Source of the DNA: Thelonectria olida
Lineage: Eukaryota; Ascomycota; Sordariomycetes; Hypocreales; Nectriaceae
Direction of reading: 5' to 3'
Length of the DNA: 64,000 nt
Assembly (NCBI GenBank): GCA_020736575.1
Contig: JAGPYM010000035.1
Span: 186,001-250,000 of the forward strand
Shown: piece after piece, positions 21,670 through 32,946 of the stretch
Position numbering within the stretch: the first letter of the stretch is position 1
How the letters are laid out: each line of letters starts with the position of its first letter
Notes under the pieces: model-generated
What the model was told of the DNA's origin: nothing
The model's input: the letters and a program-made list of their open reading frames with translations, nothing else
The model's database searches: none
Made by a program: the position numbers and the translations under genes

Positions 21670-22641
21670 ATGCCGGCCTTTTCTTACTTTATGTCTGGCT
21701 TATATGCCGCCACCTTGTTACTCGCGAGCCCTCTTGTCGCAACGCAACATAATGGGCAGCTTACTCAAGACGCCGCCCATCAGCCTCCGGTTGGCGACCT
21801 CGATACCACACTTGAAGTCAGAGCCAGCAAAAAGCCGTTTTACGCCATTGCTCACCGCTGTAATAACGTGGGCGCCATCCAGCGCGCCGTCGACGATGGA
21901 GCTAATGCCATCGAAATGGACTTGTATGCGGAAGAGACTGGCTGGTGGGCTTCCCACGACGGACCGTCCAAAAACGGGGACAAGGCCAGAGTTATGTTCA
22001 ATGCTGTCGCCGGGCACCGGAAGGCCGGTAAGCCCATCACGTTTGTGTGGCTCGACATCAAGAATCCGGACTGGTGTGATCCCGGCGATCCGAAATGGTG
22101 GTTCTGCTCCATCGCTGCGCTGCGAGATCTCGCAAGGGAAGTCCTAGAGCCGCAGGGCGTGCGAGTGCTCTTTGGCTTCTACGAAAATGCCAATGGCAAC
22201 GGATACCGGCTGATCCGACACGGCCTCAACGGCAAAGAGGCCGTCAACATCGATGGCAGGGCGGCACCCTTGCGGCAAGAGTTCACAGCTAATGGACCGG
22301 CCGATGTAAGCAAGCGCATCTTGTCGTATGGCGACGTAAACCTCCCAAATGGATTTGGCGATTGCTCGGAGCCCGGAGATGCGCATCTGACATGCACCCA
22401 GCTGCGCCAGGCCACCGAATTCCATGCGTTTGGCAAGGTCTTCGGCTGGACAGCTACAACAGGGCAGGGCTGGTATACGGATAAACTGCTTGGCGTGGGT
22501 GTTGATGGGATTATATACGGCTTGGGCGGCGGTCTCTACGGGGGAAGCGTTGCCACCCAAGCTGCCAAGGAACTGCGCGGCTCGCTGGCGAAGTATTCAG
22601 GTAGTTACTACCTCGCAGGGAAGGATGATTTCCCATGGTAG
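21670..22641 (+). CDS. secreted phospholipase D / sphingomyelinase D-like protein
   Basis: Single exon, 323 aa. The product begins with a typical signal peptide (hydrophobic SYFMSGLYAATLLLASPLVA, cleavage near residue 25). It then shows the layout of the GDPD-like PLD/SMase D family, which cleaves choline or ethanolamine head groups from sphingo- or lysophospholipids by transphosphatidylation. Candidate catalytic His62 lies in AIAHRC and His96 in WASHDG. Candidate Mg ligands are Glu82 and Asp84 in AIEMD and Asp129 in WLDIKN. The C-terminal barrel strand reads GVGVDGIIYG. The ATG at 21670 is preceded by a TATA box and is the first followed by a signal sequence. It converges on the NACHT gene, 274 bp away. 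Relatives occur in arachnid venoms, some bacterial pathogens and many saprotrophic fungi, so a role here could be nutritional, defensive or virulence-related; the sequence does not decide. Confidence 0.8.
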   Translation: MPAFSYFMSGLYAATLLLASPLVATQHNGQLTQDAAHQPPVGDLDTTLEVRASKKPFYAIAHRCNNVGAIQRAVDDGANAIEMDLYAEETGWWASHDGPSKNGDKARVMFNAVAGHRKAGKPITFVWLDIKNPDWCDPGDPKWWFCSIAALRDLAREVLEPQGVRVLFGFYENANGNGYRLIRHGLNGKEAVNIDGRAAPLRQEFTANGPADVSKRILSYGDVNLPNGFGDCSEPGDAHLTCTQLRQATEFHAFGKVFGWTATTGQGWYTDKLLGVGVDGIIYGLGGGLYGGSVATQAAKELRGSLAKYSGSYYLAGKDDFPW

Positions 22642-22915
22642 ATGTGTTGGTTTTCGTTGCAACACACCACCTAGTTAAAGTTGAGAGCGTCGTAGCAGAG
22701 CACAATAAAGAAAACATGTTTCTCATCAGCACCCAGCGATTTGAACGTGAACACATGGCCTGCTAGCAAAATGATCGATGTATCAAATGTCTCGGCCAAA
22801 TCTTCCTAGACCTAGTGAAACAGGCTGTTGCCGTTCTCAACTGCCCATGCCATGATCTTGTTGCATGATTAAAGGCTGATTGAACTCACCCCGGAGAGTG
22901 GTGTGCAAGTTCAAT

Positions 22916-25900
22916 TCACTCATCTAGTTCTTTCGCTAGATTGTCCTCAACAGCACAGCTTTTGCACAGCATGAGCGGCAAGCGACCTTCATCTTTGAAC
23001 TTGTCCAGCCCCATTCTTGGCTTCGCATACGGCAGCACTTCAGCCATGATGGATGACCCTCGATCAAAACGGTTTTTCGCCCAGTCTTTATCTTGCCTTT
23101 TGCTCAAAGGATCCGATTCTGGCAACAAGACCGACTTGGAGAAATCCGAAAGTAAGACCTCATCCGCACGGGATCCTAAGAAATACATCTTTCCGTCGAT
23201 TGCCACCGTATTCACTTCGACGGCTTGAGCAGATCCCTCAAATACACGAGCACCCTCATTCCAAGAACCAAAGTCGATAGTCTCATCATAGGCCAGACGT
23301 TGTATCACGGCGTCGATCAAAAGCCTCAAGTTCACTTTTACTCCGATGAAAGACCCGGAGTAAGGACTCTCAGGAATCTTGATGGAGATGTTAACGCAAC
23401 GATTCAAAAACGGGGCATTACCGTCCAGTATTAAGAACACTGAGGCCTTTTCGTCGAGACAATTCACATTCTGGCAGAATACTTGGACTGTTGCAAATAT
23501 TTGCTCATTGGAACCGACGCTGATACCTGTGAAAAGCAGACCATTGGGCGTGTCGGAAGCGCGGATTGCAGAGACCATGAAATCAACCATGGCGATTTTG
23601 GCAGTACAAATGTTTCTCATGGCGTTCATCGGTGATGAAGAAAGATGAGGCCTTACAGCGCACATGCGCTTGATGAGGTGTTGAATAAGGCGATGTCGAC
23701 CGGTCCATACATCTTCTTTCGCGTAAGCCCAATATTCTTGGACGCAAGGTAGCAAGATACGTCGTGAGACATGCGATGGTGTGTCTTTCTCGGACTCAGG
23801 AAGGTGAGTGAGAACAAATTCATCAAATCCATAACTGGCGGCACTTAATAAACCAACCGTTATCCCACTGCGCCTCGGCATAGGGTTTTGTTGAGGGTCC
23901 TCCGATGTCGGCAGAAGGTTTCGTCTAGTAGAATCCAATTGATCGTGAATCTTGCAACTCGTTAGAAGGAGCTCGTGTAGTTCTTCTGGCGAGAGGCTTC
24001 TAGCGGCCCTTCTAAGCGATCTGAAGTACAACCTCAGGCGGTCACTTTGAGTAGCAGTTGCGATTTCACGCCATCTCCGGAGTTCAAATTCAGTAGCCAT
24101 GCCAAATTGGTGGCCAGGTCTGAGTGAGACGAAGGTAGGCCAGATACTGTTTCGGACCAGGCATCCTCTGAAGACCCGTGAGAAAACGACGGGTAGAGAA
24201 ACCACATCGCTCTGCCTCATACGGCGGCCATCTTCCGTGTCGATGAGGAAATCGAGAGCTGTGCGATGCACGAGCTGAACTAGCATGTTCGTGTAAGGGA
24301 GGACGGCAGAGTTTGGGAGGCTGGGGTCTAGTCTTTCCTTGTTGATTGTCCCACCGGTCACTTCGAGCAGGCCGGCAGACCTGACTGCGACCATAGCGCG
24401 CGTTCGTTGGCACCTTCGCTCAAGGTCGCTCGAAGTCATAGTCTCCCCGTGGACCAAGTAGCGGTCCAGCACGTCATCACTCGATGCAGCCATTAACTCA
24501 AAGACGGATATCCGATGCCCGATGATCGGGAACCATTGGAATACATTGTCGGAATGTCCGATGAATGAAACGATGTTGAAAAACAAGGCTGAAGTGTTCT
24601 GGTAGATCTCGGCGTCTTCATCAAGTCTCTCCCACATATCTCGGAACAGGGAGTAGAGATCTCTTGGCATGGAAGATAACCTCTGCTCGAGCTCGTCTTC
24701 GGAGTCACCGCTCGCGATACCCCGGGCCAGCGATCTAGCCACTAGGACCGCCCATAAGATGACACCATCCGCCATGTCGATTATGGAGTAGACAAGCTGG
24801 CTGATTAGCATGGAATTGCGTCCGTGACCCATTGCCTTCACCAGAGTGGTTTCTGCAATCCTTTGTATGTCTCTTCTCGTCAAGTCTTGCATTCTCAGAT
24901 GGAGACTTCGCCCAAAGCGGCTTTCCAGGGCGTGTTCCGGACGGCTTGACACACACATTTTGACAAGCGGTGACTGGTCTCGAAGTTGTTCGAGGAGATG
25001 AATAAGATCATCGACTCCATCTTTATACCAAAATTCGTCAAGGCCATCGATGAAAATACAAACTGCCCGTGCTGACTGACCAAGATACTCTGTTAGGAGA
25101 TGTCGAAGGTCAACCACATCCCAGTCAGCAGGAGACTTTTTGCGGCGCCATTCGGGTTTTTCCTGGAGGCAAGCCATGGCGAATGGTCTGTCCTGGTCGA
25201 ACATCTGGTATATCAGGGAGCATAGAAGACCCTTGAGATTCTGCTGCATCATGGTCCCTGGTTTCCAAAAGAAGTGAGAGAAAATGCGAACCTCCGGTTG
25301 CCAACTCTTCAGCGCGTCTATCGTTTGTGAGTGGGACATGATGAACTTCATCAACACGCTCTTGCCTGAAGCGGGCTTCCCACTTACCCAGTAAAAGGGG
25401 TTGTCGGACTGGAGCCATTCAACGAAGCTGTCCCAGATAATGTATTCTGGGGATGACTGTGTGGCTAGCGAATGATGACTGGAGCCTGAGCTTCTGTTAT
25501 CGTATGTGCCTGGATTCGGCTCATTGTCGACGATAGAAACCGAGTTCGACTGCTCTTCAAACCCAGTGATGGGGTACCCCGGCCTGTAACCGCAGTCTTC
25601 GTCTGGATCTTGGTCGCTTTCGGTGTCCATTTGCCCAAAAATCCACGAGAAGGTGCCCGGACACGTGGATGAAATATCGTTTTGCCGCGCGTGCATTTCG
25701 TCGTAATGGAGACTGACCAAAAAGCGTTCATATAGTTCATCTTTCTTCAGAATATCTGCTCTGTCTTGAATTTCTCTTTGGATGGCGTCCGCTGCCCCAT
25801 CCACGTACTCGTTGATCTCGTGGCGATTTCGTAATGTTTCGGTAGTGAGATGAGCTTTGGTTGAGGTCTCGGCCAGGCGAACCTCATTCGAGAGTTGTAC

Positions 25901-26455
25901 TTTGACGTCGTTTATCTCTTTGAGAACTAGTCGAGAGAGCTTGTTCTCTCCAGCGGACCATCGATCAATAAAGTGCTCAAGCTTGTCATCAAGGCCTTTG
26001 ATCTGGTCTGCCGAGATATCGAGGCGCTTGTGCATTCCCACGAGGAGCTGTGTTTCCATCAGGCGCTCTGCATCCTTGAGCTTCTTTTCTAGGCGATCGA
26101 GCTTGCTCTTTTTCATTACGCTCTTGAGTGTCACCCAAAGAGCCCAGTTCTGGCCCGGCGGGATTGTAAGAAGGTCCATCTCTTGTTTCAAATCTCCCGC
26201 GACATCTTGGCATTTTCTTGCCAGATCCAAAAGCCTCCGGTCTTCTGAATCAATGGGTCCTTGTGTAGCGTCAAGACATTTCTTTAGGCTGGCGGATGTT
26301 TCCGAGAGATTCTTGGCGAAATCATCAAGGTCTGGATCAGGGCGGCCAGTGTTGTAGATTCGTTTGCAAAGGGAGGCTGATTCTGCTGCAGTCTCGATGA
26401 GCTGAGAAATGTTGCAGGCCAAGCCAAGCGCAGCAAGCGGCTCTAGGCCAGACAT
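22916..26455 (-). CDS. NACHT-domain STAND (NLR-like) protein
   Basis: Intronless, 1179 aa. Fungal STAND proteins act as signal-sensing switches in non-self recognition and programmed cell death. Residues 1 to about 60 (LAALGLACNISQLIETAAES...) resemble the fungal N-terminal STAND/Helo-like effector domain. Residues 100-240 are Lys/Glu-rich and coiled-coil-like. A conserved NACHT lead-in (CPGTFSWIFG) lies at about 265-274. The P-loop GKPASGKS spans 359-366, Walker B IFIDGLDEF about 467-475, and the Arg-containing sensor VSSRPE about 502-507. After the NACHT and winged-helix region comes a C-terminus of about 450 residues without visible ankyrin, WD40 or TPR repeats; the sensor module is therefore unusual or degenerate. 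The ATG at 26455 gives the canonical N-terminus. It is tail-to-tail with the secreted PLD-like gene. Confidence 0.88.
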   Translation of the reverse strand: MSGLEPLAALGLACNISQLIETAAESASLCKRIYNTGRPDPDLDDFAKNLSETSASLKKCLDATQGPIDSEDRRLLDLARKCQDVAGDLKQEMDLLTIPPGQNWALWVTLKSVMKKSKLDRLEKKLKDAERLMETQLLVGMHKRLDISADQIKGLDDKLEHFIDRWSAGENKLSRLVLKEINDVKVQLSNEVRLAETSTKAHLTTETLRNRHEINEYVDGAADAIQREIQDRADILKKDELYERFLVSLHYDEMHARQNDISSTCPGTFSWIFGQMDTESDQDPDEDCGYRPGYPITGFEEQSNSVSIVDNEPNPGTYDNRSSGSSHHSLATQSSPEYIIWDSFVEWLQSDNPFYWVSGKPASGKSVLMKFIMSHSQTIDALKSWQPEVRIFSHFFWKPGTMMQQNLKGLLCSLIYQMFDQDRPFAMACLQEKPEWRRKKSPADWDVVDLRHLLTEYLGQSARAVCIFIDGLDEFWYKDGVDDLIHLLEQLRDQSPLVKMCVSSRPEHALESRFGRSLHLRMQDLTRRDIQRIAETTLVKAMGHGRNSMLISQLVYSIIDMADGVILWAVLVARSLARGIASGDSEDELEQRLSSMPRDLYSLFRDMWERLDEDAEIYQNTSALFFNIVSFIGHSDNVFQWFPIIGHRISVFELMAASSDDVLDRYLVHGETMTSSDLERRCQRTRAMVAVRSAGLLEVTGGTINKERLDPSLPNSAVLPYTNMLVQLVHRTALDFLIDTEDGRRMRQSDVVSLPVVFSRVFRGCLVRNSIWPTFVSLRPGHQFGMATEFELRRWREIATATQSDRLRLYFRSLRRAARSLSPEELHELLLTSCKIHDQLDSTRRNLLPTSEDPQQNPMPRRSGITVGLLSAASYGFDEFVLTHLPESEKDTPSHVSRRILLPCVQEYWAYAKEDVWTGRHRLIQHLIKRMCAVRPHLSSSPMNAMRNICTAKIAMVDFMVSAIRASDTPNGLLFTGISVGSNEQIFATVQVFCQNVNCLDEKASVFLILDGNAPFLNRCVNISIKIPESPYSGSFIGVKVNLRLLIDAVIQRLAYDETIDFGSWNEGARVFEGSAQAVEVNTVAIDGKMYFLGSRADEVLLSDFSKSVLLPESDPLSKRQDKDWAKNRFDRGSSIMAEVLPYAKPRMGLDKFKDEGRLPLMLCKSCAVEDNLAKELDE

Positions 26456-26896
26456 GTTGGTGGCGTTGGGCGGACTCTTGTCGTGATGGTGAAGATGATG
26501 AGCTGGGAAATAAGCAGTGAAGCACTCACTAAACCCTCACCACAGCCCCATTCTATCCCATGGAAGTTGCCTTGTGTGGCTGAGTCGAATTCCTGCAGGC
26601 CAACGCGTTAACTCATGCACTTTGCAGAGGGATGATTTGTCATCAAGTTATACGATTGAGGCTATGGCGCATCACGAGATGCTTGATCTGCCCCGGGTCC
26701 GCGGGAAAAAATTGAAAAGTCGGATCAGTCAAACAATAGATCTAACAATGCTTCCAGGTGTATAAAATTCAGTGGTGGCTCTGGACCTCAGTATATAGAC
26801 ATAGGATTCCATACTGGCCCTTTCCATTCCATCCTGCCCAAGGGCTTGGTTTCCGCACCACCTTGTCGAAACTAATACGTAGACCAAAGTGCCTAT
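26456..26896. other. NACHT gene promoter region, no gene seen
   Basis: Presumed upstream region of the NACHT gene. A TATAAAAT-like run occurs at 26761-26767. No coding frame with protein character was recognised; the 26517-26765 plus frame has none. Confidence 0.35.
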
Positions 26897-27714
26897 CTAG
26901 TAGTATTCTTCGTTCTTCTTGAGCCCTTTCATCCCTGGCTGTCCGTGGCCGTAGCCGTACTGCTTCGCCGCCAAGTCAACCGTCACTAGATTCTCCTTAA
27001 TGCGTTCGTTCAGATCAGCGACGCCCTTCCAATCAACGCCTTCCAAGGTCCATGGGACGTAGTCATTGATCCGTCTTCAAACAACTTCTACTTAAAAGCG
27101 TTCGGGCCCTCCTGGACGAACAACGGACTAACGCTCTAGCTCTGGTCCGTCTTATTTTCTGAAAGGAGCATAAATAACGGCAAACTCGTACCAGTGCGTG
27201 CAATAGCATCTGCGATACTTGAACCGGCGAGTTTCTCAATGACTTGTGTCACTTTGTAATCAGGCACTGGGTCGCCTTCAAAAGTGCTTCCGGGACCGCA
27301 CACATCTCTTTCGCCAACTCGCAGCTTCATGGCTATAATAAGTTTTCTAATGTTATAATGGCCGTCAATCTTCTTTAGAAAGAGGGCTCCGTCCTTTTGC
27401 TTAGCGTTCTTCTGGCCGTTATTGACCTCCACGTTAACAACGGATAACCACGACTTGTCCATATTGATAACGGATCCAACCGCGCTATTACCTTTCCCAT
27501 TGTCCGAAGCGTCCTTCTTGGCACATACACCAAGGTCAATGTTGGTCTCGATATACTCGGTGTTGGATGGGTCGATATTCAGGATGAAGGGGATCCAATG
27601 AGCCATACAACTGCAGCCCACAACGCGCCGTCCCCCTTTCTTACCATTGGAATATGGAAGATTGGCCGCGAATACCAACCTCGAAACTTTTTGAGAGGCC
27701 GCGCCGGGGTTCAT
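26897..27714 (-). pseudogene. degenerate coding remnant, unknown family
   Basis: A minus-strand frame starts at an ATG at 27714 and stays open for 192 codons until TAG at 27138-27136. Coding-like sequence then continues through a second TAG at 27090-27088. A one-base frame change near 27070-27085 follows, after which a clean stretch rich in charged and aromatic residues (DYVPWTLEGVDWKGV...) runs to TAG at 26899-26897. Both internal TAGs could come from CAG by a C-to-T change. The protein shows no domain that I recognise. No intron explains the two stops. It lies next to, and head-to-head with, another remnant on the plus strand. I treat it as a dead gene; a wrongly assembled base or an unrecognised intron could also account for the frame change. 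Confidence 0.5.
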
Positions 27715-27723
27715 GTGTCTTCA

Positions 27724-28105
27724 CCTTACCAAACTATACGACATCGCTCCGTGGGGCAGAATCTACGGCATCAAGTTCAAGCTCAACAAGGTGGTCAACC
27801 ATCTCAACTACGTGGGGGATATGAACGACCATATTAGTGTCTTTCAACCGTTTCGCTGAAAGTGCTTCCAGGTCTTGATCGTGGAGGGAGAAAGCGACTC
27901 GGACTCGACTCTCCCCGACGGACGCAAGTTTTTCATCACGGATGAACAATTTGAAAATTTTGCCAGAGACACGACAACCAGAGGTCTTTGGTTCCGGAAC
28001 CGAATCTCCTCATGGCCAAGTCCTATCTCATCCTCGATGAATACAGAAAGGTGGTTGGAGATTTGTCCTTTGGGCTCTACGTTAATGTGGCCTTGCCGCA
28101 CCTAA
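27724..28105 (+). pseudogene. second degenerate remnant, head-to-head with the previous one
   Basis: A plus-strand frame reads like protein from about 27724 (KLYDIAPWGRIYGIKF...), is cut by TGA at 27857-27859, and continues in the same frame with an acidic segment (VEGESDSDSTLPDGRKFF). A different frame takes over near 28010. There is no clear start, splice site or family. An alternative is that only minus-strand coding is real here, because minus frames are also open. Confidence 0.3.
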
Positions 28106-28139
28106 TGGGAACAAGAAAAATTCAAATTTTATTTACTAC

Positions 28140-31100
28140 CTAGCCAAGAATGCTGTTTCTTAAATTTTCCCTCTCGCTTTCACCAGTGCTTTCGCACATA
28201 CTTCGAAACGTTCCTTTTCTCTCCCAAAGCTCACGTGGCGTACCGAACTCAACCATACAGCCATTTTCAAGCACAAGAATCCTGTCAAAATCGGCAATGG
28301 TGCTCAGTCGGTGAGCGATGACGATGAGCGTTCTGTCTGTAAATCCATCACGTATACTGCGCTGGATGAGAGTATCCGTCACAACATCAACAGCTGAAGT
28401 GGCTTCATCAAGAAGTATAATCTTGGAGTTGGTGAGGAGGGAGCGCGAGATGCACAACAGCTGCCGTTGACCCTGGGAGAGGTTCCCACCAAACTCTGAG
28501 ATGGGACTCGATAAGTCTCTGAAGATATTGGCATTGCTGGACGCAAAGACTGAAGTGGACTGGTTGGCATCGCTGTTTGGGCGGGAAGTTATGAGTTGAA
28601 CCCTTGCTAGAGTCTCAAACAGCTCGTCGTCCGTGTAGTTGCCAAATGGATCGAGATTGGAACGAACAGTCCCCGAAAAAAGCACAGGGTCCTATGGAAG
28701 ATGTTAGAAAGGAAGAGTCTTGAGGGAAATGACACCGACCTGAGGTATGATAGAGAGTTGTGACCTCAAAGCATTGAGGTTGATCTTGGAGATGTCAAGC
28801 CCGTCAATCAAAATACTGCCTGACCGCGTCTCTAAAAACCGGAATAAAGCGAGAGTCAAGGACGACTTTCCAGCTCCAGTACGACCTACAACTCCAATCC
28901 GTTCATTGTGCTTGATCTTCAGGGAGAGTCCTTTGAGGACAGGAGGCAGATCCGGCGCATACGAAACCACCACGTTACGAAACTCAATGGCTCCGGAAGA
29001 AGGCCAAGCTGATGGTGGACGGTCACCGGATAGTGGTTCGGTCTCAAGAGACATGTACTCAATCACACGCTCCATTGAGTTCATTTCCAGTTCCATGTCT
29101 CCATAGCATCGAATTGTCCATCGAAGACTCTCGGAGAAGTCTAGGATAAACGAGAGCGCAAGTCCAGCCAAGGCCGCATCAATAGGGTTCACTATAATGA
29201 CGACTCCAACCGCAACACTGAAAAGTGAAGCGATGAGGGCCATGCGGAAACTCATCCAACGATTGGCAAGGGCGATGTAGAAGGTGGTCATGACCCAAGC
29301 ATCGAGGCTTTTGTGCATCTCAGTCAAGTAGGTGTGAGTCCTCTGGAATGCACGGATGGTCGATATTCCTGTCAGAGTGGTGTTGAAAAGCTCAAAAACG
29401 GGAGACTTGGCATTGCTTTCGAGTCGCTTGAGGGGGCGGCTTGCAGCAAGATACCTCCCGCCGGTTACGGTACCCAAACCAAGGAGGAGGACGGCTGGGG
29501 GTATAAGATAGACCGAAGCAAAGCAGCTTGCAATAACAATACCAACCAGTCTGAGCAGATTGGAAAAGAACAAGCTCCAGCTTAGAGCAATTCGTTCGTC
29601 AATGATGCTGAAATCCGCTGTAAATCGATTCAAGATTCTTCCAGTCGGAACAGAATCCAACCACCGCAGCGGGCTCCGTAAAATGGTAAAGAGCATCTTC
29701 TGAAAGATTGCTCTGCTAGCTCGCACGGCCAGGGAGTATGAGGAGATGAATCGGATGATCCCAATGAGTGCAGTAGACATGGATATGACAATGTACACTT
29801 TAAGATAGAAAAAGAGGTCATGATGGGAAGCAGGTCGCTCAGAGACTTGGAAGAGAGATTGTGGTGTTGAGACGGCGTAGATGGAGTGGTAAGTGTTCAG
29901 CAGCCGAAAGCTTTCACCCGAGCCATCACTGTTCGCCTGTGAAGTCCAGATACGAAGCCACCAAGCCCGGCCTACTCTCCAGTTAGATGGATTACATCAA
30001 CGGAATCAGTCTCACTCACCAATTGTTCCAGCTTGATATGCCAGAAACACCAAGGCACAAGTAATCCAGAGATACAGGCCGCCGCTGCTCTTCACGTATG
30101 TGAGATACACACCTCGTTTCACGGTACCCTTTTCACGCGTCTCATCTTGGATGAATTTCCTCGGCACTGTAGCAGGTGTGTCCAGAGACTCGGCGTTTTG
30201 TGTATTGTTCGTTGGACCGGCGGTCACTGCTTCCTCCACGCTGGTAGCAACGTGACTGTCGTCGATGCAGCCGCTGCCTCTGTAGAACTGATGGCGACCC
30301 CTGGGTTGACCAGCGAACGTGACTAGTCCTTCGCCAAGCTCGACGAGATAGTCCGTCCTTGGTAGGACTAGACCTAAGTGATGGGTCACGAGGATTCGAG
30401 TTCGGCCCTTGCAGATGTCCCCAGTAAGACACCTCTCGAAAATCCAAGAGCCGACGTGAGCATCAACAGCGCTAAAGATGTCTTCCATGATCAAAATCTC
30501 AGCTTGAGAGTAAATAGCACGGGCAAGAGTAATACGCCATTTCTGGCCACCACTCAAATTCACCCCATTCGCCCCAAGTTCTGTGTCGTCTCCGTCTACA
30601 AGGGCAGCAATGTCCTCTCTTAAAGCACAGGCCTCAATTACCTCGTCGTACCTTGTCTTGACGAGAGGAAGGCCAAAGAGGATGTTGTTCCGCAAGGAGG
30701 TATTCTCAAGCCAGGGCGTTTGGCTGATGTACGCAACTGACCCTTGGACTGTCCAACCATCTGGGGATGCGCCGTCGAGGTGAACATCCTGTGGTTTGGG
30801 CACACGGATTGACCCTTGCAGCAAGTCGGCCTCGCCAAGAATTGCGGATAGTAGAAGAGTCTTTCCTGCTCCCGTTTTCCCAGAGATGACCGAGAGGGCG
30901 CCGTCTGGGAATGACAAGTCCACACCATGGAGGATGAACCGGTCTTCGCCCGCTGCAGTCCGGTGACCAACCGGCCATGAGATGGATGCTCCCTCAAAGC
31001 TGATAGTAGGGCCGTCATCCAGAATGTGTGCCCTCTCTGGCTCATCCAAGTAAGCGTTGATCCTCCTGATGGACACTAAAGAATCAAGGCCCAGTGTGAA

Positions 31101-32946
31101 CAGTTCTGGAAGCGATCCCAGTGTGGTCTCGAGGGTATTGAATATTCCGATGCTGACAAATGCCACTGAAGCTGACAGAGAGCTGTTGATGAGGACATAA
31201 GTCGCAAGCGAAGCGACAGCTAGGAGAATTGGGCTGATGACCCAGCAGGCAAAGAGTCCGCTGTCTGCCAAGAAAAATCTCCACAGGCTCCTTAGCTCTG
31301 CGTCCCGTAGAGCCAGGATCCTCCTCTCCCACTGTGACTCTAACGCGGAGAACTTGATCTGGCGCATTCCAAGAAGAACTTCATTAATCTTGGATAGTTT
31401 CCCATCTCGTAGCTTCATCAATGACCTGGATTGAACCAGTACCCTTTTGGAGAACCAAGTGTTGGCAGGCAAGGTGAGAGCCCAAGCTATGATGCCTGCG
31501 AGGAAGGGAATCCACCCAAGGAGTTGGAGAAGGAATGTCGAGAAAATGAGTAGCTTGACGACCCCATTCAGGATGAGGAAATGATACTGAACAAAGTAAG
31601 AAAGGCGCTCAGTGTCTATGCCGACGAGGTTCACAATGGCTTGGTTCGACCTGAGGACACTGCCATCTTCAGGTGGTGTTGCATTTTCGTTCTTTTTGGG
31701 CTCATCCATGTCCTCGTTTGAGTCAGGTCTGTGGTCTTCTTCATTTGGGGCCTTGACATTCTTTCGTCGCAGTGCCTTGTCAAAGACGAGACTCGACAAT
31801 TGGGATCGAATTGGTAAAGCCATGGCGGAAAGAGAGTACCAATATGCCCAACCTTCAATCCACTGAGAGAAAAAGGAACAGGTTAATATTCGAAAGTCTA
31901 TCGCGGAGAGGCAAGAATCTTACAGCATCAAGTAGATTCGAGGCGGTCATACAAGTAATGAGAGCCAGCAGCTCAATCAGCTGCGAGCCTCTGCTCGTCG
32001 GATCCTCAAGAATGCCGAGGATGCGAAACATCGACCAAAATGGCAAGATGCTCACCAGGCATCGTAAGAGCGTCACCGTCCACAGAAGAGCAAGTTGTAC
32101 CCTGTACACCCCCATGAGAGTTCGGAAGAGACTAGGGGCAGTAGTGGTGTTCAACATGTCCCAGTGCTGCTTCAAATTCTCAGCCCGAAGATTGGCATCG
32201 GGTTGAGGGACGTCTTCCGTGCCAACATCATTGTGGATGGAGGCATGGCGAAGCAGTGGTTGAACCCAGGTCCACGTAAACCGATTCAGTGCAGAAACTG
32301 TCCACTGACGGTCGACTTTGCACTTTTTGAAGAATACATCAGGCCTCCGAGGAAGAGTGGTGCTGGCAATGCCAAGAGCAAGGGCAAAAATGGGATCAGT
32401 GAGCCGGATGGTGACAATAATGTCTCTGTAGTCATGGATGCGCCGAACTATGTCGCTAAACCGAGGGTAAGAGCATGCCAGCATAATAGTAGTCGATCCT
32501 AGAAGCCATAGCCCTAGGTTGTGGGATGTCACGGAAGATTTGTGAACCACTATACATATGGCGTGAACAAGGATGAATGCCTACCCATGCATATGTTAGA
32601 TGTGCAATCTTCTGACATTCGATTGAAGGGAAAGACTTACCCAAGCGGCCATGCGCAGACTGCTCTCCAAAACCAAGTCATCTTTTCTCACGGATGAGAA
32701 TACCAAATTCGCGATTGAGGTGCCAACACCAAGTGCCGAAAAGAGTAGAATGGCCGACTTGGCCGGTCGATTGGAGAAGTCTGCGATAGATTTGGGGATT
32801 CCACAGCCATCAGAGTCTTCGTAGAAATGGTCTTTGGGCTTTCGACTCTGAAGCTGAGCGTACACGGCAATGATTGCGGGAAGGCAAAACACTGTAGTAA
32901 GAGCTAACGTTGCACATGCCAGCGGAAGTGCGGGAGCTTCGCTCAT
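28140..32946 (-). CDS. ABC transporter, subfamily C (MRP-like), full transporter
   Basis: Five exons (32946-32641, 32580-31924, 31862-30020, 29971-28740, 28691-28140) join in frame to 1529 aa, typical of fungal ABCC pumps. Order: an N-terminal membrane region (TMD0-like), membrane domain 1, nucleotide-binding domain 1 (Walker A SGKTGAGKT, signature NLSGGQKWR, then LIMEDIFSAVD), a linker, membrane domain 2, and nucleotide-binding domain 2 (Walker A VGRTGAGKSS, signature NLSQGQRQL, Walker B IILLDEATSAVD). In domain 1 the residue after the Walker B Asp is not Glu in the usual DEP/DEA form but falls in the sequence EDIFSAVD, as in many ABCC domain 1 sites. Such pumps export conjugates, drugs or secondary metabolites across plasma or vacuolar membranes. 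A frame open to 33012 could add 22 residues. It lies next to the ATP-grasp gene on the same strand. Confidence 0.92.
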
